From NCBI GenBank assembly GCA_964533185.1, contig CAZHLD010000108.1, positions 1-6,275 of the forward strand: a stretch of DNA of 6,275 nucleotides, given 5' to 3'. The DNA comes from CAZHLD01 sp964533185. Lineage in GTDB: Bacteria > Acidobacteriota > Terriglobia > Acidiferrales > UBA7541. Shown here piece by piece: positions 1-5,286 of the stretch (position 1 is the stretch's first letter; every line of letters starts with the position of its first letter). The position numbers were made by a program, and so were the translations under genes. A model generated the notes under the pieces. It searched no databases, was not told where the DNA came from, and worked only from the letters and a program-made list of their open reading frames with translations.

Positions 1-20
1 TAGGCGCAGGGGGCATCGAA

Positions 21-1013
21 ATGTCTCTTTCATCTCCAGGGATTGCGATCCTGTTCGAGCATTCCGAGTGGTTTCAACCACTGTTTGCTGAGCTCGAGCG
101 GCGCGGCATCCCCTGCGACCGCTTGCTCGCCGCCGAACTTTCCTATGATCCCCGTGCACGTACCTCTCAATATGCACTGGTGGTCAACCGCATGAGTCCC
201 TCGGCCTACCTGCGTGGGCATGGCAACGGCATCTTCTTTGTGCGGGAGTACCTGCGCCATTTGAAAGAGATCGGGGTGGAGGTGATCAACGGCTACGATG
301 CCTACCTAGTGGAAACCTCGAAGGCAACGCAACTAGGGATTTATGAGGCGCTGGGGATTCGCTACCCTCGCGCCCGGGTGATCAATCACCCGTCGCAGGC
401 AGTGAGTGCGGCCCAGGGGATGGATTATCCGGTGATGGTGAAACCAAACATTGGCGGCAGTGGCGCCAAAATCCAACTCTTTCACGAGCGCGGGGAGTTG
501 GTGACGGCAGTTCGGTCGGGCACGCTCGATTTGGGGATCGATAGCACAGCGCTGGTGCAGGAGTTTTTGCCGGTTGACGAAGGTGCGATTGTACGGATCG
601 AAGTCCTGAACGGGGAATTTCTCTACGCAATTAAAGTATTTCCTCCCCCCGGAGAAGGATTCAATCTGTGTCCCTCAGATATCTGCCGGGAAGAACAAGA
701 GGCGATGATTGCCCCAGCTACCAATGTGGGCTATTGTCCAGCAACACCGGCAAAGCGTGCCATGCGCATCGAGGTCTTTACGCCTCCCCAAGAGGCGATT
801 GAAGCTGCGTTGTGCCTTGCCCGAGCTGCTCATCTGGATGTCGGGGGTATCGAGTATCTAGTGAACGCCCGGGATGGTGGACTTTATTTTTATGACATCA
901 ACGCGCTCTCGAATTTCGTCACCGATGCACCGCGCATCGTAGGATTTGATCCTTTCGAGCGCTTGGTCGATTTGATTCTCAGCCGCATCCATCAGGAAGC
1001 TTTCCGGAAGTAG
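21..1013 (+). CDS. RimK-like ATP-grasp ligase
   Basis: This 330-residue protein looks like an ATP-grasp enzyme of the RimK/glutathione-synthetase type. That family joins a carboxylate to an amine or thiol through an acyl-phosphate, using ATP and Mg2+. Residues 1-95 resemble the RimK pre-ATP domain, with a typical 'VVNRMSPS' stretch near 54-61. The ATP-binding lysine and glycine-rich loop are at 138-151 (VMVKPNIGGSGAKI). The adenine-contact region is near 'LVQEFL' (178-183). Metal-binding acidic and Asn residues are in 'GGIEYLVN' (275-282) and 'YDINALSNF' (291-299). Residues 205-252 form an insertion with three cysteines (C217, C222, C239), which may shape the substrate pocket. The ATG has a purine-rich AGGGGG 8 nt upstream. 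No signal peptide is seen, so it is probably cytoplasmic. The substrate cannot be told from the sequence, and any upstream partner lies outside the window. Confidence 0.85.
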   Translation: MSLSSPGIAILFEHSEWFQPLFAELERRGIPCDRLLAAELSYDPRARTSQYALVVNRMSPSAYLRGHGNGIFFVREYLRHLKEIGVEVINGYDAYLVETSKATQLGIYEALGIRYPRARVINHPSQAVSAAQGMDYPVMVKPNIGGSGAKIQLFHERGELVTAVRSGTLDLGIDSTALVQEFLPVDEGAIVRIEVLNGEFLYAIKVFPPPGEGFNLCPSDICREEQEAMIAPATNVGYCPATPAKRAMRIEVFTPPQEAIEAALCLARAAHLDVGGIEYLVNARDGGLYFYDINALSNFVTDAPRIVGFDPFERLVDLILSRIHQEAFRK

Positions 1014-1102
1014 GCGCCCCCACTAGGCATCAGTCGCCTGCCAGACACTCGCCCCGCTGGGCCGATGATACTGTCCACCGCAGGCGGATGGGAACGTAGG
1101 TC

Positions 1103-1182
1103 GTTCCGATGAAGAGCATCGGAACACAAAGGGCGTGTCCCGCTACAAAGCGTCGGGACGCCCCGATAAAGATCATCGGGGT
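1103..1182 (+). repeat. Three related 23-nt hairpin units
   Basis: Units lie at 1103-1125, 1137-1159 and 1160-1182. Unit 1 is GTTCCGATG, loop AAGAG, CATCGGAAC, a perfect 9-bp stem. Unit 2 has outer arms GTCCCG and CGGGAC. Unit 3 has CCCCGAT and ATCGGGG. All three align without gaps over 23 positions. Where the arms differ, both partners change together: positions 2/22 read T-A, T-A, C-G and positions 3/21 read T-A, C-G, C-G. Units 1 and 2 are separated by 11 nt, while units 2 and 3 abut. This pattern fits an intergenic palindromic repeat or a multi-hairpin RNA. Whether it recurs elsewhere in the genome cannot be seen here. Confidence 0.7.
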
Positions 1183-1220
1183 AAACTCCGAGCGCGCCGC
1201 CAGGATAAGTTCCATAAAGC

Positions 1221-1262
1221 AAGGGCCGATTCGCTTTACGAGAATTGGCCCTTTTCTTTTTT
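1221..1262 (+). terminator. Rho-independent terminator
   Basis: A 12-bp stem joins AAGGGCCGATTC (1221-1232) to GAATTGGCCCTT (1242-1253), with one G-U pair and a 9-nt loop. The T-rich tract TTTTCTTTTTT (1252-1262) overlaps the end of the stem. It works only in the + direction. It would end transcription from the ATP-grasp gene and the hairpin region, and it insulates the toxin-antitoxin promoter that begins 36 nt later. Confidence 0.88.
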
Positions 1263-1297
1263 CAATCGGTTGCATGCCAGTGGCCGACCACCGCGAG

Positions 1298-1327
1298 TTG
1301 ACATATAGATGCAGTTATGGATATGCT
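1298..1327 (+). promoter_or_regulatory. Promoter of the vapBC-type operon
   Basis: A perfect -35 TTGACA (1298-1303) is followed by 18 nt and a -10 candidate TATGCT (1322-1327). Transcription would then start at about 1333-1335, on or beside the antitoxin ATG at 1335. An inverted repeat CATAT (1302-1306) / ATATG (1321-1325) overlaps the promoter. It is a possible operator for the ribbon-helix-helix antitoxin, since VapB-type antitoxins usually repress their own operon. The operator assignment is inference from position only. Confidence 0.6.
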
Positions 1328-1334
1328 TTGATGT

Positions 1335-1604
1335 ATGCGGACGACCATCAATCTGCCTGACGACCTATTGGCCCGGGCCAAGCGGGTGGCCCTTGAATCG
1401 GACACAACGGTCACCGAACTGATCGCCGACGCGTTGCGCGAGGCGCTGGCGCGGAAGAAGGCCCGTCCAGCGAGCCCGGTATCGCCGATGCCGGTCTATT
1501 CACCCCCGAGCGGAGAAGGCGGCTTGCAGCCCGGCGTGGACTTGGACGACACGGCTGCGCTCTTTGATCTGATGGACGAAGCGGATGCTGCTGATCGACG
1601 TTAA
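1335..1604 (+). CDS. vapB: VapB-type ribbon-helix-helix antitoxin
   Basis: This 89-residue protein is the probable antitoxin of a type II toxin-antitoxin pair. Residues 1-40 fit a ribbon-helix-helix DNA-binding domain: the beta strand is 'MRTTINLPDDLL', followed by two helices ('LARAKRVALES' and 'TVTELIADALREAL'). A Pro/Ser-rich linker follows (about 44-62). The acidic, helical tail (about 67-87, 'DLDDTAALFDLMDEADAA') is the usual place for an antitoxin to wrap and block its PIN toxin. ATG 1335 is the only plausible start, because an in-frame TGA lies at 1329-1331. There is no Shine-Dalgarno, and the promoter predicts a leaderless mRNA. Its last 20 nt overlap the toxin gene. The VapB label rests on the fold plus the PIN-domain partner. 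Confidence 0.85.
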   Translation: MRTTINLPDDLLARAKRVALESDTTVTELIADALREALARKKARPASPVSPMPVYSPPSGEGGLQPGVDLDDTAALFDLMDEADAADRR

Positions 1605-2013
1605 TGTCCTGATCTACGCGCATCGCGCTGACGCTGCCGACCACGTCCGATACCGCGCTTGGCTGGAGCAAACGCTTGACTCGGATTCTTTATGCGGTGT
1701 GTCCGACTTGGTTTTGAGCGCCGTGGTACGGGTGGTAACCCATCCGAGAATCCATCGCAGGCCCACACCTCTCCCGGAAGCGCTGCAATACGTGGAGTGG
1801 TTGCGAGGGCACCCCCGCTGCCTCCCAATATCGCCGGGGCAACGGCATTGGGACCTTTTCACCCGGCTCTGCCGCTCGGCTGAGGTTCGGGGCACTCTGG
1901 TCACGGACGCATACTTCGCGGCACTGGCCATCGAGGCGGGGGCGGAGTGGATCACCACCGATCGCGACTATGCGCGCTTTGCTGGCCTGCGCTGGCGGCA
2001 TCCGCTTGAGTAG
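1585..2013 (+). CDS. vapC: VapC-type PIN-domain ribonuclease toxin
   Basis: This 142-residue protein is a PIN-domain endoribonuclease of the VapC family, expected to cleave RNA and stop translation when free of its antitoxin. It carries the family's N-terminal 'LLIDVNVLIYAHRAD' with the metal-binding D5, and a central 'VVTHPRI' motif (50-56). The C-terminal block 'LVTDAYFAALAIEAGAEW' supplies D108, and 'TTDRDYARF' supplies D126 and D128. D41 in 'VSDLVLSAVVRV' sits where many PIN proteins have a conserved acidic residue. The sequence is full length and ends with the usual 'GLRWRHPL'. It starts inside the antitoxin gene (20-nt overlap), so translation is probably coupled. The active-site acidic residues look intact, so I infer an active toxin. 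Its RNA target is unknown. Confidence 0.9.
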   Translation: MLLIDVNVLIYAHRADAADHVRYRAWLEQTLDSDSLCGVSDLVLSAVVRVVTHPRIHRRPTPLPEALQYVEWLRGHPRCLPISPGQRHWDLFTRLCRSAEVRGTLVTDAYFAALAIEAGAEWITTDRDYARFAGLRWRHPLE

Positions 2014-2096
2014 CTCCTTTCCCGCCGAGAAGGTCGCGCCAGGATATTCTTCGTAAACCACCACGGGCCGGCCTGTTTTGCTTTCTGCGAAACCTA

Positions 2097-3374
2097 TCAC
2101 GGCAGGCGCTGGAGCGTGGTGTTCACCAGGAAGGGATCGTCGAAGTCGGTGCGATCACCGGCCTTCTTGCCGGTCACCGGCAGCAGGCGCGCGGCGAGGG
2201 GCTTGCGCCACTTGCGCGCCAGGGTGGCCACGTCACCCAGGATGCGCGCGAGCTGCTCTTCGGTGACGTCGCCGGGGAGCGGGACGGTGTCGAGTCCTGT
2301 CGCGCAAACCGCCGAATAGGCCAGCAGTGCATCCACTGTGAGCGTGCCTTCGCCCCAGCGCTGCGCGATGCGTGCATCCTCGAGAACTGGCAACATCAAT
2401 CCGCTGTAGCCGGTCTGCTTGACCGGCACGGCCTTTACCGCTTGCGTGATGACGGCCGCGGCCGTCAGCGTGGCGCTTGAGCCAAACTTTGCGCCGGTGA
2501 ACTTTTCGATCGCCGCTCCAATCGAGACATCTTTCAGCGGCGCGGGCGTCGGGTCCATGCCCAGGTACGTCCAGCCCGTTTGTTTGGCCACGTCAAGAGC
2601 AATTCGCTCGACCGCCTGCGCGTGCCGAGTAAGAGCTGCTGTCAACAGCATTGCTCCCACCGCGGGATTGTTTTCGGTGACGGCGAACACTTCTTCGACC
2701 ACGTTGGCTGATTCCAGGCCGATGGTGAACTTGCGGCCGGCGCCGGTGTGGTACGCGCCGGGATAAAACGGCGCATAGGGCCGCAGCATCGCCGTCACGG
2801 CAAAGTTGAAGTTGCCCTGGCTGCGTGGGCTGTGCTCGGCCACGTACCTCACCAGCTTCGCCGCTGCGCGCACCGTTCGCCAGTGGATGCCGTCTTCACC
2901 GGCGACGATTGCGCTGGCGTTCAGTTCTTTCGACGTACACAGCGCTTCGGCCAGCAGCTCCATTGCTGCCGGGTCGTCGGTATCGCGCATCATCGCCGGA
3001 CCGATATTCGGGGCAAACGACTCCCGCACCGCCAGCGCATCGAGCGCGCGCAGGAACTCGAGCGCGTCCTTGCGGGAGAGGCCGCGCGTGTACTCGGGGA
3101 AGGGCTGCGTCACGATGCGGATGCTCTGGACCTCGTAGCCGCCGCGCTCGACCGCAGCTTTTGCCGCGCGCAGCATCTTGAGGGCGACACCGATTTGTGT
3201 TTGATAGTTGGCCCGGTCAATCCGCACAAACGCGGTAATCGCCCGGGCCTTGGGCTTCTGCGCTTCCACCGTGCGGGTTTGCCCAAGGCAGGCCGCTGCG
3301 CTACCGGCCGCCCAGAGTGCAACCGCGACCATACACACGCTGAGCATTCTGCGACGTGTCCATCCTCGGCCCAT
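2097..3374 (-). CDS. Exported DUF711 (UPF0210) family protein
   Basis: This protein has 425 residues when started at the ATG at 3374, which has a strong Shine-Dalgarno (GGGAGGGAGG, 3380-3389). The open frame extends to 3482, but the upstream starts lack such a site. Residues 1-30 form a signal peptide with a twin-arginine-like 'TRRRML' and a hydrophobic core 'VCMVAVALWAAGSAAA'. A cysteine at 29 gives only a poor lipobox. The rest matches DUF711: 'FTIGLESANVVEEVF' (216-230), 'TGYSGLMLPVLEDARIAQR' (321-339) and 'GLDTVPLPGDV' (360-370). Structures of the family resemble the glycyl-radical enzyme barrel, but no reaction is established. Export is the odd feature, because many family members have no leader. 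It is the last gene of the minus-strand group, 132 nt after a small membrane peptide. Confidence 0.85.
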   Translation of the reverse strand: MGRGWTRRRMLSVCMVAVALWAAGSAAACLGQTRTVEAQKPKARAITAFVRIDRANYQTQIGVALKMLRAAKAAVERGGYEVQSIRIVTQPFPEYTRGLSRKDALEFLRALDALAVRESFAPNIGPAMMRDTDDPAAMELLAEALCTSKELNASAIVAGEDGIHWRTVRAAAKLVRYVAEHSPRSQGNFNFAVTAMLRPYAPFYPGAYHTGAGRKFTIGLESANVVEEVFAVTENNPAVGAMLLTAALTRHAQAVERIALDVAKQTGWTYLGMDPTPAPLKDVSIGAAIEKFTGAKFGSSATLTAAAVITQAVKAVPVKQTGYSGLMLPVLEDARIAQRWGEGTLTVDALLAYSAVCATGLDTVPLPGDVTEEQLARILGDVATLARKWRKPLAARLLPVTGKKAGDRTDFDDPFLVNTTLQRLP

Positions 3375-3379
3375 GATTA

Positions 3380-3389
3380 CCTCCCTCCC
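3380..3389 (-). promoter_or_regulatory. Ribosome binding site deciding the DUF711 start
   Basis: On the minus strand GGGAGGGAGG ends 5 nt before ATG 3374. It places the start directly before a signal peptide and rules against the 36-codon upstream extension, which carries no such site. Confidence 0.85.
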
Positions 3390-3506
3390 ACGCATCTTCG
3401 GTAAGACCTTCATACTACCTGTGGGCACGGTTGTGGCGCACGGTTTCCTAGGGAGGGCATGACGGAAGAGGGGTATGTTCACCAGTGGCGCGGCAGTTGC
3501 GCGGAA

Positions 3507-3596
3507 TCAACGCGCGGAGAGTTTGGCGGCGAACACGGCCAGCGCGCCGGCCGCTGCCAGCAATACGAAGACTCCGCACAGAATCCTAGTCCGCAT
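3507..3596 (-). CDS. 29-residue single-span membrane peptide
   Basis: A short open frame encodes MRTRILCGVF VLLAAAGALA followed by VFAAKLSAR. It has a basic N-terminus (two Arg), one uninterrupted hydrophobic span of about 20 residues (5-24), and a basic C-terminal tail (K25, R29), then TGA. The ATG at 3596 has a clear Shine-Dalgarno GGAGG (3605-3609) with 8-nt spacing. It matches no family that I recognise. Small one-span peptides of this kind often act as subunits or regulators of membrane proteins, and some are type I toxins, but neither role is shown here. It lies 93 nt after the SRPBCC gene and 132 nt before the DUF711 gene, in the same direction. An alternative is that it is the remnant of a signal peptide whose gene was lost. 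Confidence 0.6.
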   Translation of the reverse strand: MRTRILCGVFVLLAAAGALAVFAAKLSAR

Positions 3597-3604
3597 CTTA
3601 AGTA

Positions 3605-3609
3605 CCTCC
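3605..3609 (-). promoter_or_regulatory. Ribosome binding site of the micropeptide
   Basis: GGAGG on the minus strand, 8 nt before ATG 3596. In a stretch with no other candidate gene, this site is the main argument that the short frame is translated. Confidence 0.65.
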
Positions 3610-3635
3610 GGAAAGTGGCGGGTTTTGCGCCCCGC

Positions 3636-3664
3636 ATCCTACAACGATCTGCCGGTAGGCTCAA
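3636..3664 (-). promoter_or_regulatory. Possible promoter for micropeptide and DUF711
   Basis: On the minus strand TTGAGC (3664-3659) and TAGGAT (3641-3636) are separated by exactly 17 nt, each matching 4 of 6 consensus bases. The predicted start, near 3629, lies about 33 nt before the micropeptide ATG. It would let the last two genes be transcribed separately from the ArsR/SRPBCC genes. Matches of this quality also arise by chance. Confidence 0.35.
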
Positions 3665-3689
3665 TCGGCTGCCGTGTTTCGACGCCGCA

Positions 3690-4151
3690 CTATTCGCACA
3701 TCTTGGCGGGAGCCACGCCATCGGTGAGGTTTCCCGCTGCGTCCATGCGGGCGAGCACCGCGGGAATGCGTTTGTTGACGATGTCCTTCCATCCGCTGCC
3801 CATGATGAGGCTGACCATCAGAGCCTTTACGCCACGGAACCCAGTGTGTTCGAGAACCATGCGGGTGCCATCGGCCAGCGGCTCGAGCGTGATCCGCAGC
3901 AGCGTGTCGATCGGCCCGCCGCGCCAAGTGTAGGCCAGCCGCCGAGGCGGGTCGAGCTCGATCACTTCGCAGTACGTCTTGCCGTCCCAGCCCGGTTGCG
4001 GCTTAGAGTGAAACATGAACTTGTGTCCCAGCCGCGGCTCGAAATCGTTTTCCATCAGCCACTGTGCGATGGCCTTCGAGTCGGTCAGCGCCCGCCACAC
4101 CTTTTCAATCGGGTGCTTGTAGACCACCTCAAACCGCAAGTCGCGTTTCAC
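3690..4151 (-). CDS. SRPBCC (AHSA1-like) domain protein
   Basis: This 153-residue protein has the SRPBCC/START-like fold typical of AHSA1 relatives. Visible family marks are the opening strand 'FEVVYKHPIEKVWRALTDSKAIAQWL' (split here: FEVVYKHPIEKVWR 7-20, ALTDSKAIAQWL 21-32), 'GHKFMFHSKPQPGWDG' (42-57), 'CEVIELDPPRRLAYTW' (61-76), and the late strand 'TRMVLEHTGF' (96-105). The C-terminal helix contains 'MGSGWKDIVN'. The fold makes a deep hydrophobic cavity, but the ligand is unknown. Translation starts at GTG 4151 with AAGGAG 6 nt upstream. It follows another SRPBCC gene by 46 nt and is probably co-transcribed with it and the ArsR gene. Such ArsR-SRPBCC pairs are common in soil bacteria and remain poorly understood. 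No signal peptide is seen. Confidence 0.88.
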   Translation of the reverse strand: MKRDLRFEVVYKHPIEKVWRALTDSKAIAQWLMENDFEPRLGHKFMFHSKPQPGWDGKTYCEVIELDPPRRLAYTWRGGPIDTLLRITLEPLADGTRMVLEHTGFRGVKALMVSLIMGSGWKDIVNKRIPAVLARMDAAGNLTDGVAPAKMCE

Positions 4152-4197
4152 GGGCTACTCCTTGCACGTCTGCGCCAAGGCCTCATTGCCCCTGCGC

Positions 4198-4767
4198 CTA
4201 GCGTTTGCCTTCGACCAGCGCTTTCAGATTTGCGAGCTGCTCTTTCCAGTACGACTTCATCTTCGAGGCCTGACGCGAGTCAGCCAGCTTGCGGTGCTGC
4301 GCGTTGACCTGCGTCTTGCCCGCGCCCTTCGGGTAAAAGTACACGTCCACGTGGGTTTTGCCGTCGCCCCAGGTGATGCGCAGCGACTTGTTGCGCGACG
4401 CCTTGCGGATGGTGAGCGAGGGATGCGCCAGCCAGCGACGGCGCACGGCAGCGTCGTGCCAGGCGCGGAAGAGAGTACCCACGGGCGCGGCAATTGTTGC
4501 GCTGGCGCTGATGCCGTAGCCTTCGGCGGTCTGGTGTTTTTTGCGCAGGCCGCGGGCCTGCTCGTAGCCGACCGTCACCATCTGCTGCCACCACGATCCC
4601 ACGCCGTGGCGCTTGCGCAGGTAGGCGACGATTTCCTGGTGGGTCCAGTTTTTCGCGCCCGCCCTGTCCAGGATGGTGAGCCACTCGGCCCAGGTCTTGC
4701 CCGTCTTGGCCTGGACCGCGGCGTTGCTCATGCCGGCGACTTTTTTGGTGCCGCTCCCGACCTTCAT
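4198..4767 (-). CDS. DUF4287-SRPBCC fusion protein
   Basis: This 189-residue protein has two parts. Residues about 13-80 match DUF4287, with 'TGKTWAEWLTILDRAGAKNW' (22-41), 'THQEIVAYL' (42-50), 'HGVGSWWQQMVTVGYEQARG' (54-73). Residues about 84-187 form a compact SRPBCC-like domain: 'GISASATIAAPVGTLFRAW' (85-103), 'RRRWLAHPSL' (109-118), 'LRITWGDGKTHVDVYFYPKG' (129-148), and a C-terminal helix 'YWKEQLANLKALVEG'. The fused arrangement is known in this family, with small-molecule binding assumed but unproven. Lysine- and arginine-rich surfaces are noticeable. ATG 4767 has GGAGG 5 nt upstream. It lies 60 nt after the ArsR gene and 46 nt before the second SRPBCC gene, which suggests a shared transcript. 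It is probably cytoplasmic. Confidence 0.87.
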   Translation of the reverse strand: MKVGSGTKKVAGMSNAAVQAKTGKTWAEWLTILDRAGAKNWTHQEIVAYLRKRHGVGSWWQQMVTVGYEQARGLRKKHQTAEGYGISASATIAAPVGTLFRAWHDAAVRRRWLAHPSLTIRKASRNKSLRITWGDGKTHVDVYFYPKGAGKTQVNAQHRKLADSRQASKMKSYWKEQLANLKALVEGKR

Positions 4768-4827
4768 GGCGGCCTCCGCTTTTTGCTGCGAGATTCAGGC
4801 CCCGTGCCTGGGATAGTGCCGGGACAT

Positions 4828-5211
4828 CTACTCTGAATCGGTCTGACGGTCAAGATAGTCGCCGAGGGCTTTAAGTTTCTTGCGCCAGAAGCGCTCGTAG
4901 TGGGCGACCCAGTCGTACACCTGCTCGAGAGGCTTGGCGCGGAGACGATAGCGGCGCTCGCGTCCCACTCGACGCACGGTGACCAGTCCGGCGTGGCGCA
5001 GCACGCGAAGGTGCTGCGAGATCGCCGGGCGCGTCATGCGAAAGGGTTGGGCGAGACGGTTGACGGGCTGCTCGCCGCGGCCGAGAAGGTCGAGGAGTCG
5101 GCGGCGGGTGGGCTCGCCAATGGCGGCAAAGACATCCGCGCGCCTGCGTATGGCGGTGCGGTACGTCCGCGCTGCGGTGAGCGTTGCCCGGGTCAAGCGT
5201 TGCGGCGTCAC
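4828..5211 (-). CDS. ArsR/SmtB-family transcriptional repressor
   Basis: This 127-residue winged-helix regulator begins its domain with 'DVFAAIGEPTRRRLLDLL' (26-43). The recognition region is 'FRMTRPAISQHLRVLRHAGL' (57-76), and the wing is 'VTVRRVGRERRYRL' (77-90). The tail 'PLEQVYDWVAHYERFWRKKL' (94-113) is typical of ArsR proteins paired with SRPBCC genes. There is no cysteine anywhere, so classical metal sensing through a CxC motif is ruled out, and the signal is more likely an organic ligand or a partner protein. Translation starts at GTG 5211, which leaves a basic 24-residue extension before the domain. No Shine-Dalgarno is present, and the promoter predicts an almost leaderless mRNA. 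It heads the minus-strand gene group and probably represses itself through the palindrome in its promoter. Confidence 0.9.
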   Translation of the reverse strand: MTPQRLTRATLTAARTYRTAIRRRADVFAAIGEPTRRRLLDLLGRGEQPVNRLAQPFRMTRPAISQHLRVLRHAGLVTVRRVGRERRYRLRAKPLEQVYDWVAHYERFWRKKLKALGDYLDRQTDSE

Positions 5212-5218
5212 GGAGCGA

Positions 5219-5248
5219 ATAATAGGTAAGCGAATGCTTACATGTCAA
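5219..5248 (-). promoter_or_regulatory. Promoter of the arsR-SRPBCC operon
   Basis: On the minus strand a perfect -35 TTGACA (5248-5243) is followed by 18 nt and the -10 TATTAT (5224-5219). Transcription would start about 7 nt later, at 5212 or so, next to the GTG start codon at 5211. This is one of the two best promoters in the window, and both predict leaderless transcripts. Confidence 0.72.
5226..5241. promoter_or_regulatory. Palindromic operator, likely for the ArsR protein
   Basis: GTAAGC (5226-5231), spacer GAAT, GCTTAC (5236-5241): a perfect 6-4-6 inverted repeat lying wholly between the -35 and -10 elements of the arsR promoter. ArsR-family dimers bind such palindromes and block RNA polymerase, so autorepression is the natural reading. 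The assignment rests on position and symmetry. A single half-site GTAAGC recurs at 5619-5624. Confidence 0.62.
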
Positions 5249-5286
5249 GGGAAATCTTTCCCGCGATGACTCGGTTTGGCGATTGG

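Larger units (their letters stand above)
1035..1262 (+). ncRNA. Candidate structured RNA or structured 3' UTR
   Basis: This gene-free interval contains a run of stems on the + strand. A 7-bp stem joins CGCCTGC (1035-1041) to GCAGGCG (1080-1086). GGAACG (1091-1096) can pair with CGTTCC (1102-1107). Three related hairpins follow (1103-1182), and an intrinsic terminator closes the interval. The ATP-grasp stop codon is 207 nt before the terminator, an unusually long distance for a plain 3' UTR. I see no convincing promoter at the left edge, so a processed 3' UTR is as likely as an independent transcript. Reading frames through here produce short peptides that resemble no known protein. I do not recognise an Rfam family. 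Confidence 0.35.

Noticed and set aside
1109..1360. Plus-strand frame of 83 residues through the hairpin array and terminator
   Set aside because: It starts inside a perfect hairpin, runs through an intrinsic terminator and the vapB promoter, and has no ribosome binding site. The sequence is better explained as RNA or DNA structure.
2014..2096. A shared terminator in the convergent gap, around the GGCCGGCC palindrome at about 2063-2075
   Set aside because: The self-complementary core has no room for a loop and there is no clear T-tract on either strand.
1690..2100. Minus-strand frame of 136 residues starting at a GTG that overlaps the DUF711 stop as GTGA
   Set aside because: The overlap looks like translational coupling and the first 29 or so residues lie outside vapC, but most of the frame is antisense to the clearly real PIN toxin. 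There is no Shine-Dalgarno and no family I recognise.
2748..3404. Plus-strand frame of 218 residues opposite the DUF711 gene
   Set aside because: It is a shadow of the DUF711 coding region in high-GC DNA. Its residue make-up is rich in His, Arg and Gly with no domain.
3459..4307. Plus-strand frame of 282 residues opposite the SRPBCC gene
   Set aside because: It is antisense to two recognisable SRPBCC genes and the micropeptide, and has no family resemblance.
4162..4836. Plus-strand frame of 224 residues opposite the DUF4287-SRPBCC gene
   Set aside because: It is the reverse-strand shadow of a gene with clear domains.
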